Assembly: GCF_050908995.1 (NCBI RefSeq)
Contig: NC_135120.1
Coordinates: 2,803,433 to 2,867,432 of the forward strand
Direction: 5' to 3'
From: Andrena cerasifolii
Lineage: Eukaryota; Arthropoda; Insecta; Hymenoptera; Andrenidae
DNA length: 64,000 nt
Position numbers and translations under genes: made by a program. Below the pieces are notes generated by a model. The model was not told the DNA's origin. It ran no database searches and saw only the letters and a list, made by a program, of their open reading frames with translations. Below are positions 46,843-57,785 of the stretch, in pieces. The stretch's first letter is position 1. Each line of letters begins with the position of its first letter.

Positions 46843-48749
46843 GGGGGTAGTCACGTCACGTGACCTGGCCGATTTGGCAGGTCGGTAATACAGCAGGTTT
46901 TTTCTTCACTGAAATGGTATTACCCATAGATACGCCGCTGCCTGGTGCACGCGAGAGGGAGCTGTTTGCTATTTCCGTATTTTATTCTGAATAAGGGAAG
47001 AAATTCTCAGCTATTGCGTTGAACTTGTAAAAATTTAAACGGATAGTCGGCTGGTACTGCAAACGTAGAAAATTCATTGTACATTTTAATTACTTGAAAT
47101 GTGCTTATACTACAATATTCTACGTTAGCAGTAAGGAATTATAAGTGAAAGGGGAAAATAGATGAGGGGATGTTCCCAGAAAATGAAGTTTGTTAGGTTA
47201 GACATTTTTTTATTAGCAAAGCATCGAAACAGAACATGAAATACACTTATTACACGTCATAAGCAGAAAGCAGTTATGAACAAACATTATGTACAAAATT
47301 TGTTGGATGTTGAATTGGACTAGTGAAAATGCGCTGGCTGGATGCGCGTAATTATTATGTGTTCGGTTCCTCAAAGTGACAGAAAATATAACCTAACTAT
47401 AAGCTATATGACAACAAATGTTTAGTGGCTATTTCGTTCTTTTACGAAACATTTGTGAACTTTTTAGCATCCTCCCAAAACATTATTATTACGCAACAAC
47501 AGCATCTTGTGGAAATCCAGTATAGCAATTAGGTTATATTTTCTGTCACTTCGAGGACAGAAAATCCGGTTCTGGAAATGCGCAGGCTGGATGCGCGTGA
47601 TTGTTATGTGGTCGGCTCCTCGAAGTGAAAATATAACCTATATGCTATACCCGATTTCCTAAAGATACTATTGCGGCGTAATAATAATGTTTTGGAAGGA
47701 TGATAAAAGGTTCACAAATGTAGCGTAAAAGAACGAAATAGCCACTAAACATTTATTGTCATGTAGCATACAGGGTGTCCCAAAAATGTCGGAGTTCCTT
47801 GAAAGGGGTGACTCAGGGGGTGATTTGAAACAACTTTTTCCTTAGCGAAAATATTGTCCGAAGCTTCGTTAACGAGATATTAGCAAAAACCTCCGACCAA
47901 TCAGAGCGCGCGCCTTCCGCCCGAGCTGCCGTTGTAGCGTTGGCTACACGGTAGGCGGCTGCGCTTGTACTACGATGGTACGAACAAGCAAGTCGGCATG
48001 CGTCGAAGGAAACCGCGTTACACAGTTTTTTTTTTTAAAGCAGAATCTTAAAAAATAATTGTTTGAAGTGGGAGGACAAGAAATACGCAAATTTCGTTTT
48101 CAAATAAGGCATAAACGAAAAGGTAATGTAACAAAAAATGTACGACAAGTGATCATAATTCATTATTGAGGTAAAAATCCGTAGTTTATTCACGGCCAAC
48201 ATAACTAAATTTAAACAATAATAATAGGTGTATGAATAAATTCTTTCAGACTGGATTTACTAAATCGGTATATAGCAACCGAATTTCTATCGCAGTGATA
48301 TTCGTAAGCTATCAGAAAAATGGCAAAAGGTAATTAACAATAATGGAAATTATTTCGATGATTGAGTTGTTTTCATTTTTTTAAATCAAACTGTTATTGC
48401 AACCTAAAATCGAACAGAATTTATTTCTACACCTAATAATCACTAATAAATTAAATAACACTCACTCCTACGGGCATTCCTTTCCTTCCTTTCCTTCCTT
48501 TTCGGAAACCTGTGTCACTAAGTAGGTCACTGTGCCGATCCTGGTAATCGGTGGACGAAAAGATTTATGGTAGGGTTGTGCCCAGTGTTCAGCTGATCGC
48601 AGGTATACGACACCACCCAAAGGTAAGGATTACAACGTCAAGTGCGTCCGAATTAATGTACCGAATATTCACTTCACTGCACGGCCACTAACACTGATCA
48701 CTTAATTTACTTTTCATGGAACGTGTTGTTCCTACGTTATTAAATTGGT

Positions 48750-48765
48750 GGCCCCGAAAGGGGCC
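48750..48765 (-). terminator. Histone-like 3' stem-loop after the left-arm ORF
   Basis: On the minus strand GGCCCCTTTCGGGGCC followed by ACCA: a 6-bp stem, UUUC loop and ACC flank. The replication-dependent histone mRNA stem-loop has the same stem length, a UUUC-type loop and an ACCCA flank, but usually a U-A closing pair. Here the pair is C-G. The mirror copy is at 50721-50736. Its role is unproven. Confidence 0.35.
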
Positions 48766-48804
48766 GGTTACTGTTAGTGGGGCAGTTGCTCGTTGTGGCC
48801 ACCC

Positions 48805-49062
48805 TCAGCGTCTATGCACGCCTTGCGGCATCATTGACTCCGTTGAGAATAATCTTGACGCCAAACGCCGAATCGTACCCTCGCTGGGTGTTTGGATGTG
48901 CGGGTATTCCCGTGCAAACGCTCGCACAGTAGCATTTGCGTCCACGATGTTTCGGGCGTACACCCAGAACATCGCGTAATATTCTTGAGCGGAGAACATT
49001 TCTGGGACAAGATTGCCAGCTGACTGACAGGATTTTTTCCAAGCAACTTCCTCTACCCCCAA
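48805..49062 (-). CDS. DUF4817-like helix-turn-helix ORF, left arm
   Basis: An 85-codon ORF on the minus strand, starting MGVEEVAWKKSC. A second in-frame Met gives MFSAQEYYAMFWVYARNIVD, followed by ATVRAFAREYPHIQTPSEGT and IRRLASRLFSTESM. This resembles DUF4817, the helix-turn-helix domain at the start of many insect mariner-type proteins. The chain ends soon afterwards (GVHRR stop), so no catalytic domain is attached. It is a truncated transposase or a DNA-binding-only product. A near-identical partner reads outward from the right arm (50424-50681). A GGCCCC-TTTC-GGGGCC hairpin follows the stop by about 40 bp. Confidence 0.6.
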   Translation of the reverse strand: MGVEEVAWKKSCQSAGNLVPEMFSAQEYYAMFWVYARNIVDANATVRAFAREYPHIQTPSEGTIRRLASRLFSTESMMPQGVHRR

Positions 49063-50423
49063 GTAGTTTCTCTCGTTCCATTATGAGTTAACTCCCATCA
49101 GGACAAAAGGCTTTAGGTAAAAGAAGCCAGCACACTTTCGAAATACACGTGCTTTGCAGAAGTGCCACGAACGAACCATCCTACACTTTCAAAAAAGTCC
49201 GCGCTCCGTTCTTTTACTGCCAATGTACCCGTTGCTTCGAGATAGACAGCAGGCACCAAGTGTTTCGGTTCGAAAGGGCCCGAAGAGAAGAGAAACAGAA
49301 AGTCTTCGAGTTGCTATAAAGAAGAAAAGGCATACCATTCCTGTTTCCGTTTTCCAATACCCTGAGTACACATCAGCTACGAGGCGGAACCAGCTAAGCC
49401 ATAAATTACCCAAAACAAATCGTTCTCTACCGCTGACTCGCAAGACAATACGGTCATAAACCGCGACCCTGGCGAAATGCTTTGGTCCATCAGCCTGATT
49501 AATTTTTGGGAACTTGCAATTAAAAAGTAATATCCAACATCAATACGCCTCGCGGTGAGATACACGAAGAAAGGGGGTAACTCGTTTACTGCGCGTAGTC
49601 CCGCCTGCTTCGTGTTTCCTTCAAATTAAAGACAGATCCCTTATCTCTCGAGTATAAGCACACGCTAGAATTACAAAACAAAAGCACGCGTTGACGTATT
49701 CCGTGCGAGAGAAGGTGGGCTTCGGGGAAGAGATATTGCTGTGAAGAAGGCCTCTTCAAAACAGTGGCCGTTTGGGAGGGATGCGGGGCAGATTTTTTTA
49801 GGTTACGACCAATCGGACTTCATGCCCACCATTTCTCGCACGGAATACGTCAACGCGTGCTGTTGTTTTGAAATTCGAGCGCGTGCTTATACTCGAGAGA
49901 TAAGGGATCTGCCTTCAATTGGAAGGAAGGACGGAGCAGGTGGGACTACGCGCAGTCAGCGAGTTACCCCCTTTCTTCCTGTGTCTCCCCGCGAGACGTA
50001 TTTAAAATTAATCAGGCTGATGGACCAAAGCATTTCGCCAGGGTGCGAGTCGGCGGTAGAGAACGATTTGTTTTGGGTAATTTATGGCTTAGCTGGTTTC
50101 GCCTCGTAGCTGATGTGAACACAGGGTATTGGAAAACGGAAACAGGAATGGTATGCCTTTTCTTCTTTATAGCAACTCGCAGACTTTCTGTTTCTCTTCT
50201 CTTCGGGCCCTTTCGAACCGAAACACGTGGTGTCTGCTATCTATCTCGAAGCAACGGGTACATTGGCAGTAAAAGGACGGAGCGCGGATTTTTTTGAAAG
50301 TGTAGGATGGTTCGTTCGTGGCACTTCTGCAAAGCACGTGTATTTCGAAAGTGTGCTGGCTTCTTTCACCTAAAGCCTTTTGTCCTGATGGGAGTTAACT
50401 CATAATGGAACGAGAGAAACTAC

Positions 50424-50681
50424 TTGGGGGTAGAGGAAGTTGCTTGGAAAAAATCCTGTCAGTCAGCTAGCAATCTCGTCCCAGAAATGTTCTCCGCTCA
50501 AGAATATTACGCGATATTCTGGGTGTACTCCCGGAACAACGGGGACGCAAGTGCTACTGTGCGAGCGTTCGCACGGGAATACCCGCACATCCAAACCCCC
50601 AGCGAGGGTACGATTCGGTGTTGGGCGTCAAGATTATTCTCAACGGAGTCAATGATGCCGCAAGGCGTGCATAGACGCTGA
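50424..50681 (+). CDS. DUF4817-like helix-turn-helix ORF, right arm
   Basis: Mirror partner of the left-arm ORF, reading outward on the plus strand: MGVEEVAWKKSCQSASNLVP, then MFSAQEYYAIFWVYSRNNGD and ATVRAFAREYPHIQTPSEGT. Differences from the left copy are a handful of substitutions (for example AMFWVYARNIVDANA versus AIFWVYSRNNGDASA), concentrated in one short stretch. Both frames stayed open over 85 codons. The upstream region also mirrors the left arm and holds another open frame (50043-50297) without known domains. Function is inferred from DUF4817 only. Confidence 0.6.
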   Translation: MGVEEVAWKKSCQSASNLVPEMFSAQEYYAIFWVYSRNNGDASATVRAFAREYPHIQTPSEGTIRCWASRLFSTESMMPQGVHRR

Positions 50682-50720
50682 GGGTGACCACAACGAGCAA
50701 CTGCCCCACTAACAGTAACC

Positions 50721-50736
50721 GGCCCCTTTCGGGGCC
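50721..50736 (+). terminator. Histone-like 3' stem-loop after the right-arm ORF
   Basis: GGCCCCTTTCGGGGCC then ACCA, 40 bp past the stop of the DUF4817-like ORF. It is identical in both arms. Confidence 0.35.
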
Positions 50737-51887
50737 ACCAATTTAATAACGTAGGAACAACACGTTCCATGAAAAGTAAATTAAGTGATCAGTGTTAGTG
50801 GCCGTGCAGTGAAGTGAATATTCGGTACATTAATCCGGACGCACTTGACGTTGTAATCCTTACCTTTGGGTGGTGTCGTATACCTGCGATCAGCTGAACA
50901 CTGGGCACAACCCTACCATAAATCTTTTCGTCCACCGATTACCAGGATCGGCACAGTGACCTACTTAGTGACACAGGTTTCCGAAAAGGAAGGAAAGGAA
51001 GGAAAGGAATGCCCGTAGGGGTGAGTGTTATTTAATTTATTAGTGATTATTAGGTGTAGAAATAAATTCTGTTCGATTTTAGGGTGCAATAACAGTTTGA
51101 TTTAAAAAATATGAAAACAACTCAATCATCGAAATAATTTCCATTATTGTTAATTACCTTTTGCCATTTTTCTGATAGCTTACGAATATCACTGCGATAG
51201 AAATTCGGTTGCTATATACCGATTTAGTAAATCCAGTCTGAAAGAATTTATTCATACACCTATTATTATTGTTTAAATTTAGTTATGTTGGCCGTGAATA
51301 AACTACGGATTTTTACCTCAATAATGAATTATGATCACTTGTCGTACATTTTTTGTTACATTACCTTTTCGTTTATGCCTTATTTGAAAACGAAATTTGC
51401 GTATTTCTTGTCCTCCCACTTCAAACAATTATTTTTTAAGATTCTGCTTTAAAAAAAAAACTGTGTAACGCGGTTTCCTTCGATGCATGCCGACTTGCTT
51501 GTTCGTACTTTCGTAGTACAAGCGCAGCCGCCTACCGCGTAGCCAACGCTACAACGGGAGCTCGGGCGGAAGGCGCGCGCTCTGATTGGTGGGGGGGTTT
51601 TGTTAATATCTCGTTAACGAAGCTTCGGACAATATTTTCGCTAAGGAAAAAGTTGTTTCAAATCATCCCCTGAGTCACCCTTTTCAAGGAACTCCGACAT
51701 TTTTGGGACACCCTGTATACATAGGTTATATTTTCTGTCACTTTGAGGAGCCAACCATATAATAATCACGCGCATTCCGCCTGCGCATTTTCAGTAGTCC
51801 GATCGGCGTCATGGAAGGGGTACCTCCTCCACCCTGCATTTGCGGTAGTTGAAATGATATTTCTGAGCCCAGTGAAATACATGGATC

Positions 51888-52885
51888 ATTCCATGCGAAA
51901 TCGGACACTTTTCGGAGTAACATTTCAGATTTAGATGAAACTTGGATATGTTGTAGTCTTTAGGGATATATAAGCATATCTCGATGGATTTTGCAAAATG
52001 TCAAAAATTGTGGATCTTACAGCTCTTTGAAATATAATGTTAACTTTTTTTAAAAAAAATTATAACTGTTGAACTAACAAACTGATCAAAATGAGCCTTT
52101 GGGTGCTTACAGTAAAGACATAAGAGTACCTAATAAAAATTATTTCACGAAGAAAAATAAATTTTTTAAAATTCATTTTGCAATTGTTCTAAACAAATGC
52201 CATGATTTAATAGCGGGGCACTATTTAAAAATTTGAAAAATAAGGGTATAGTCCTATTTGTCCCTTTTACGGACCCGTTTTCAGAAATACGGACACATTA
52301 AAATTGGCCAAATGAAAATTAATTAAATGTGACGCTGTGTCGCCCAGCACCTGCTCGACAAATTCAACCATATGGTATACAATGACTTTCAAGGCCACGC
52401 CAGGTTAGGAAGTAAAGAAATAGATAGTTCCATATTGTAGTACGCACGGCTCAGCCAGACGAGCCGGTGCTGAGCGACGCAGCGTCACATTCAATTAATT
52501 TGCATGCGACCAATTTTAAAGTCTCCGCGGTTCTAAAAACGTGTCCGTAAAGAGCACAAGTAGCCCTATATCCTCATTTTTTCAAAATTTTAAATAGTGT
52601 CCTGGTAGTATAAAATTGCATTTGTTCAGAACAATTTCAAAATAAATGGTCTAAAATTTGTTTTTTTTTTTTAAATGTCGTAATTGTTATTAGGTACTCT
52701 TATTTCCCCAGTGTAAGCACCCAAAAGCTCATTCTTATCTGTTTCTTAGTTCAACAGTTATAATTTAATGAGAAAAAAAGTCAATTTCCACAATTGTGAA
52801 ATTTTTTAAAAACCTATGACATACGTTTATATATCACTAAAGACTACAACATATACCAGTTTCACCAAAATCCCAAATGGTAATT
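51888..52885. mobile_element. 1-kb palindromic element, GGATCATTCC family
   Basis: The left arm starts GGATCATTCCATGCGAAATC, and the right arm mirrors it but its outer end is eroded after CCAAATGGTAATTCG. The inner arms share TGACGCTG and CAGCACC...GCTCG words around 52325-52480. Non-coding. Half copies lie at 35505-35832 and 44470-44655. Confidence 0.7.
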
Positions 52886-54034
52886 CGTAAGTAATAAAAG
52901 ATTAAAAAGGAGAGAGTGTTACACGTATTCAGTAAATTCTGTCGCATCGAACCTCGGTTCGAAATTTAATTTGTACGATGTAAGTAGGTATAGGTATTCA
53001 GCGAACAGTATTCTCCGATGCTCGCGGTGGCTCGCGGTTACTTTGTCGCTGTCGATGGGTCGTAAAAGAGAAGAATAGAACGGGGGTCATAGCAGCCGAG
53101 AAATAAAGCCAGCGCCTCGGTCTGCTAACACAGATACACAGCGTTGCCAGCAACCCTGCAGATACACAACAATTTTTCAATAACAATAAGGGCTTAACTT
53201 TTTTCCTTTTAGTTTTTTCTGCGTAAACATTTTTTTTCAAATATGGATAACACTTTCCTAATCATAATGAGAGCAAACGTGAGACAGTGTCGAATTTTCT
53301 TTTCTGTCTGCTCAAATTCCTTTACACTGAGCCCTGGATTTCACCAGCCGATTGTGTTGTAATTTAAACTTTACGGTCTAAACAAAAACGTTTTCCTATT
53401 TTCAATATATAGGTATTTTCTGAGTGAAATTAGAATAAGTCACATCTATTATTTTATGTTGTTTTATTTTTTAAATAAAACCAAATGTTGACTGATTTGG
53501 AGACTTATTCTTATTATATGTTCTATACAATAGTCGGAAGAATATAAAAGAATAATAGTAAGAGCAATATTTCAAATAATTACTGTAAAATCCATATTCT
53601 GAAAAGATGATATCAGTAAATCAATGCTTCCAGTATTAGTAAAAAAGTTTCAATCTCTCGTTTTTTATTTCCAATAAAGTGGCCATATAATTATAACATA
53701 AATACGACAGCGATTTCAAGTGATGTATGTGTTACTGTAAAAGCGTTTATTTAGTAAATGTATACAGTTCCCAGCAGTTCGTAGTCAATGTATGCCTAAA
53801 ATGCATATAACCTAACCTCTAATCGTACGAAAATGGATACATTGACTGCATCACGCTTTTACTGTGGCACATGTATCCAACTAACTCTTCAGTTTTGCTA
53901 TGATTCCACGTTGTCAGTCCTCCCGAGTAGGCGCCATCTCGTATCCACTACCTCAACTAAATTTGTCACGAGACTTGCTCTGTATTATCGCCAATATGGC
54001 GGAACTCGTATTTGGGAATGCAATCACGGGCATA
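52886..54034. other. Interior of the TTAA element, no gene recognised
   Basis: Moderate to low GC, with no supported coding frame. Short open frames at 53833-54241 run into a palindrome and are not called. Confidence 0.45.
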
Positions 54035-54329
54035 CGTTATGTGTCCTTATATGAGCAGATTTTGGACTGGGTGAGGTCTCATTCGAAAGAGGAAGGTTCA
54101 ATGCAGCCCGCTCTGGTCATCGTTGAGTCACAAAACTCTTTTAGTGACCTAAAAATACTTGGATTCATGCTGGTGTATTCTGTCGACTTTTGCTCTACTT
54201 TCAACACTCATATTATTAGATATCAACACAATCTCGTCTAATCATGACCAGAGCGGGCTGCATTGAACCTTCATCTTTCGAATGAGACCTCGCCCAGCCC
54301 AAAATTTGCTCATATAAGGACAAACAACG
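54035..54329. repeat. Inverted repeat near the right end of the TTAA element
   Basis: Arms of about 87 bp share CAATGCAGCCCGCTCTGGTC and CTTATATGAGCA in opposite orientation around a loop of about 120 bp. Confidence 0.7.
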
Positions 54330-54402
54330 TAAGCCCCCAAACCCATGTTTCGGGCCAGATTGTGCCGGTATACACCGAGCTGCATTACCCGTGCCTACCC
54401 CC

Positions 54403-55195
54403 TTAAGGACCTTGGCATCGTATTTACTTCCTCCCTATCGTTCCGCTGTCATTGTCTCAATATAGTGGGAAAGGCTCTTAAGATTTTAGGTCTAATATTT
54501 CGGGTTTCGCGCTACCTTATAAATATTAGATCTATCATACTTTTATACGTGTCGCTAGTTCGACCACATCTGGAATATTGCTCTATTATCTGGATTCCGT
54601 ACTTTAAGGACCTTTCCTTATTACTTGAACGTGTCCAGCATAAATTTCTTCGCTTCACTGCGTACAAACTTGGTGGTCCGTCATACACTTTTGCTTATAC
54701 TCATAATTATGTGCCTCTCCTCTGTCAATTACCAATACCAACACTTGAAAGACGTAGATTCATAGCGGATTTATTTTTTAGTTATAAGATTATTAATCAC
54801 GTTATTAAGTGCCCTCAAATTCTACAACTCTTTAAATTACATATCCCGCCTAAAAAACTTAGGCACTGTTCACTCTTATATGTAGAACATCATCGTACTC
54901 TAATGGGTAAATACAATCCGATAAACCGTATGTGTATGAACGTTAACACCGTATCTAATGTGTTCGATTTCTTCGACTGCTCATTTTATACATTTAGAAC
55001 TAGAGTTATTAATCATATATGTAACTAGCTGTTATTTCGTTTTACATTGGCTTTTATGTGCTTATCTCTATGTGATTTATTCTGCCACCATATTGCGTAT
55101 TATGTATGTAATTTTCTAATCTGTGCTTCATTTCTCAGTGTATACACTGCTGTATATTGATTTATCAAAGGGCTTCCGTTTAAATAAATAAATAA
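54403..55195 (+). pseudogene. Jockey-like LINE, 3' half of ORF2 and tail
   Basis: Continuation of the LINE broken at 46842. The frame resumes at KDLGIVFTSSLSF directly after TTAA and runs open to the stop at 55026-55028. It contains SLVRPHLEYCSIIW, ERVQHKFLRF, RRRFIADLFFSYKIIN and a conserved C-terminal end, typical of the region after the RT fingers/thumb in jockey-type ORF2. A 3' UTR of about 140 bp follows, ending in AAATAAATAAATAAAT at 55175-55192, the usual tail of these elements. This half has no frameshift over about 205 codons, unlike the 5' half. Confidence 0.85.
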
Positions 55196-55420
55196 ATTAT
55201 AACTTATATAACTTGGACATCACTCTGTGATAAATATAATAACAAAGGGACGTAATATAATCTATGTTAAGGGAAAATGAAGGGTAGAGCCACATAGGAG
55301 GCAGGGACTTTCAACATCAAACAGACATGAAAAAGAATTATATAATCTACCTCTGTTATGTAGTTATGCATGTAGCATATAGAGAAACTGTTAATAAATT
55401 GTTACGAAAAAAAAATAAAA
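55196..55420. other. Short intergenic stretch, no gene recognised
   Basis: AT-rich, ending in an A-rich run (55405-55420) that directly abuts the 5S-like segment. Confidence 0.5.
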
Positions 55421-55490
55421 GGTTCTCGTTCGATCACCGAAGTTAAGCATCGCGGGGCGGGTGCTGGAGAAAGATGGGTGGTGACCGTTT
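55421..55490 (+). pseudogene. 5S rRNA-like fragment
   Basis: GGTTCTCGTTCGATCACCGA followed by AGTTAAGCATCG matches the conserved middle of eukaryotic 5S rRNA, including the A box of the internal promoter. GATGGGTGGTGACCG farther on matches the intermediate element and C box with small insertions. The 5' third and 3' end of 5S are missing. An A-rich run lies directly upstream. It could be a 5S pseudogene or the head of a 5S-derived (SINE3-type) retroposon. Confidence 0.7.
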
Positions 55491-57104
55491 TTCTCCTGAT
55501 GCGCCGCTTGCTGCTGGGACCTTTACGGGTATGGTTCCCTCGGTTGCGAACGTATATAAAATTCGTGACCTCAAAGCTACTACCTTATAGTAAAATTCCT
55601 TACTGTGATCCCATCGAGTCAAGCGTGGTCTTAAAACTTCCTCACTGCTTTCCGCCCTTCCCGTGGTTCTTCGCTGGGAGCAGTGGGCTGCCACTCTCAT
55701 TTGCGATTTTGGAACAGCGTTTCAACTGCTACCTAGGCAGTTCCAATTTTTTCGAATTAAAATTAAATATGGCCGTGATCACGTGTTCATGATTCATCTG
55801 TAAAGGCTAGAACAGGCGCATCAATCCTATCAACAATCCTATCGAAAAATAAGTTTTATAAAACCAGTTTGAAAGTAACAGGTATGTATATAGTTGAATA
55901 TATATTTTTAATGAGAGTGGCAGCCCCCTGGCTAGGAGTCAGCTCACACCATCTTGCTTGGTTTAAATTCCTGCTATAGAGGAAACTTTGAGGTGCAAGC
56001 GCGTCAATTGGATTTGCATAAACCGACACTATCTGTCCTGATTGTAGCCACCTGCAGCTCTTTGTCCTGACGAAATTTCTCAATTAAGCGAGACAACGCA
56101 TCCGCTTGCCCGAATTCCTGATTTGAAAATCGTATCCCAACAGCCTTATGGCTCGGTCAGCGCCGGTGTTCGGGGAGCTACCAGCGACCGCTGGACAGCA
56201 GTGATGCCCGAGCTTTGAGAATTTTAGGATGGTCTCTTTCAAATTGAAGTTGCATAGAGCTATTCGGAATTTCCCGGCTCAGGAAAACGAGCCGCGTGCT
56301 CCGCTTTTCTGATCGGTTTACCACTCGCACCGCAGATTACAGTAACGAGGTATGAAAACAATGTCTACTGGTTTCGTAAAAGTTTCAATTTCAATAGCTA
56401 AGACAGGGTTAACAGCGGAGCTATACGACTGTACGAAAAGATTGTTCGCCACCTGCGTGTGAAAGCCATAATAGTGACGTATCGTTCCAAAAGATGACAT
56501 TGATGTAAATCACTTTAGTGGCGTATCGTTTCAAAAATGACATATAGGAAGCTCACTATAGGCGTGGCGGATAGTAGCTAAAAGGTTAAAACATTCAGAC
56601 ACAAAAATTGTAGAAAAAAATCAGCAACCGCTACAAAGACACGTCCCATTAGTTACACCTTACGTCCTATCTATGCACTACATTAAGGATAAAATCATAA
56701 AAAAGAAAACCAGAACATTAGATTCTGAGGCTGCAGAATTAATATATATACGCAGTATCTTCGCACGTGACTGTAAGTATAGATGTATCGACGTTACATA
56801 GGTCATGTGATTTATGGACACGCGAGTCCGCCAACGGAGTGGGAAGCGGCTGGAGTAGTGGGAGCGGAGCGTTTAGGTGTGTAATACACAGGTTGCCGCA
56901 GGGGTCTCCAGAGTTTGACGCTCCGAAAATAAGGCACATTTTGGGGAATTTTTGAAAGAAAAGTATTGAGCATTATAATTCCAAATTTTTTACTTTTATT
57001 AATTGAAATTTAAAAAAATATATTAAAATTTTTGTATGCAATAATATTAATTTGGTTCAAAGTTATAATGGTAGTGGTAAGAGGGGTTTGAAAAAAAAAA
57101 GTTT
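55491..57104. other. No gene recognised
   Basis: Mixed composition. GGGCTGCCACTCTCAT (55686) and its inverse (55911) delimit one possible small inverted-repeat element. No coding similarity. Confidence 0.45.
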
Positions 57105-57432
57105 GGTGCTGGCAAACATGATTTTGGCTGTCGTAATCATCTGAAACAAAAAACGCAAAAGTTTTCTTAATCTATATGAGTGTGGTTATCATATGAACTA
57201 AAATGAATGAAAAATGTTGAACAGCACAAAAATGGTTGTATTTCAAATGAAATCATTCATTTTTGGGAAAAGCATTTATTAGTTTTCTGTGTTGCAAAAC
57301 TGGATTTTTGTAAATAATTACTTCATTCTAGTTCATACGATAACTACACTCATATAGATTAAGAAAAATTGTACGTGTTTTGTTTCCGATGACTACGACA
57401 GCCAGAATAATGTTCGAATCTTGTGTGTAAAA
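57105..57432. mobile_element. Palindromic MITE, about 330 bp
   Basis: Arms of about 110 bp share TTCTTAATCTATATGAGTGT, GGCTGTCGTA and ATCATATGAACTA-type words in opposite orientation. The word CTATATGAGTGTGG also occurs in the foldback at 42629-43338 (near 42875), suggesting related families. Confidence 0.65.
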
Positions 57433-57785
57433 AAATTGTGCGTTACACTGTATGTGTCCCAAATCGCAAATTATATGTGCGTCTGCAGTCATACAGTTCT
57501 CCACCCCGAGACCTTATACCGAGGAGTGGAGAGTGAGCATATTAACGGTCAAGCTTGAGGGCGCACCAACTGCCCTAGAGCAGACTTAATGTGCACCCCT
57601 GGTGTAAGGTATCAGACAAAGCGGGTATTCATGTGAAAAAAGTGATTCATTTATTGATAAAGCATATAGACATGTTTGTACTATTGTGGTACATGGCGAG
57701 TATCGCGTATCATCGAACCCTAGCCTAACGCTATTAATTCACAATCTAACAAAGACTGCGGTTCGTAGTATTCGCTTTCTGAAAT

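Larger units (their letters stand above)
47771..51715. mobile_element. 3,945-bp giant palindrome bordered by TA
   Basis: The ends CAGGGTGTCCCAAAAATGTC and its inverse are flanked by TA (47769-47770, 51716-51717), the form of mariner/Tc1-type insertions. Paired positions in the two arms add up to 99,486 from the tips inward to about 49443/50043, so there is no net length change over 1.7 kb. Near the centre the left arm has 58 extra bases. A non-palindromic spacer (49721-49823) holds a CCAATCGG word. The arms differ at scattered bases, so they are not a simple assembly echo. Each arm carries an outward-facing DUF4817-like ORF, a CCTTT microsatellite and a strong hairpin. Confidence 0.85.
46843..54402. 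mobile_element. 7,560-bp TTAA-flanked composite element inside the LINE
   Basis: The element is bordered by TTAA at 46839-46842 and 54403-54406. The ends are inverted: GGGGGTAGTCACG at the left and GGGGGTAGGCACG at the right (inward). The split LINE codons fit together exactly if the element and one TTAA are removed, which proves both borders. The interior contains a word shared by 47326-47394, 47572-47640 and, inverted, 51722-51800 (TGCGCGTGATT...CCTCAAAGTGACAGAAAATAT), a 3.95-kb palindrome (47771-51715) and two further palindromic elements. No transposase is recognised outside the palindrome. The TTAA target and G-rich ends fit the Kolobok type (inference). Confidence 0.85.

Noticed and set aside
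47771..51715. Palindrome as a pure assembly artefact
   Set aside because: The arms differ at scattered bases and by a 58-bp length change near the centre, and the TA-flanked ends are element-like. Long reads would still be needed to exclude it fully.
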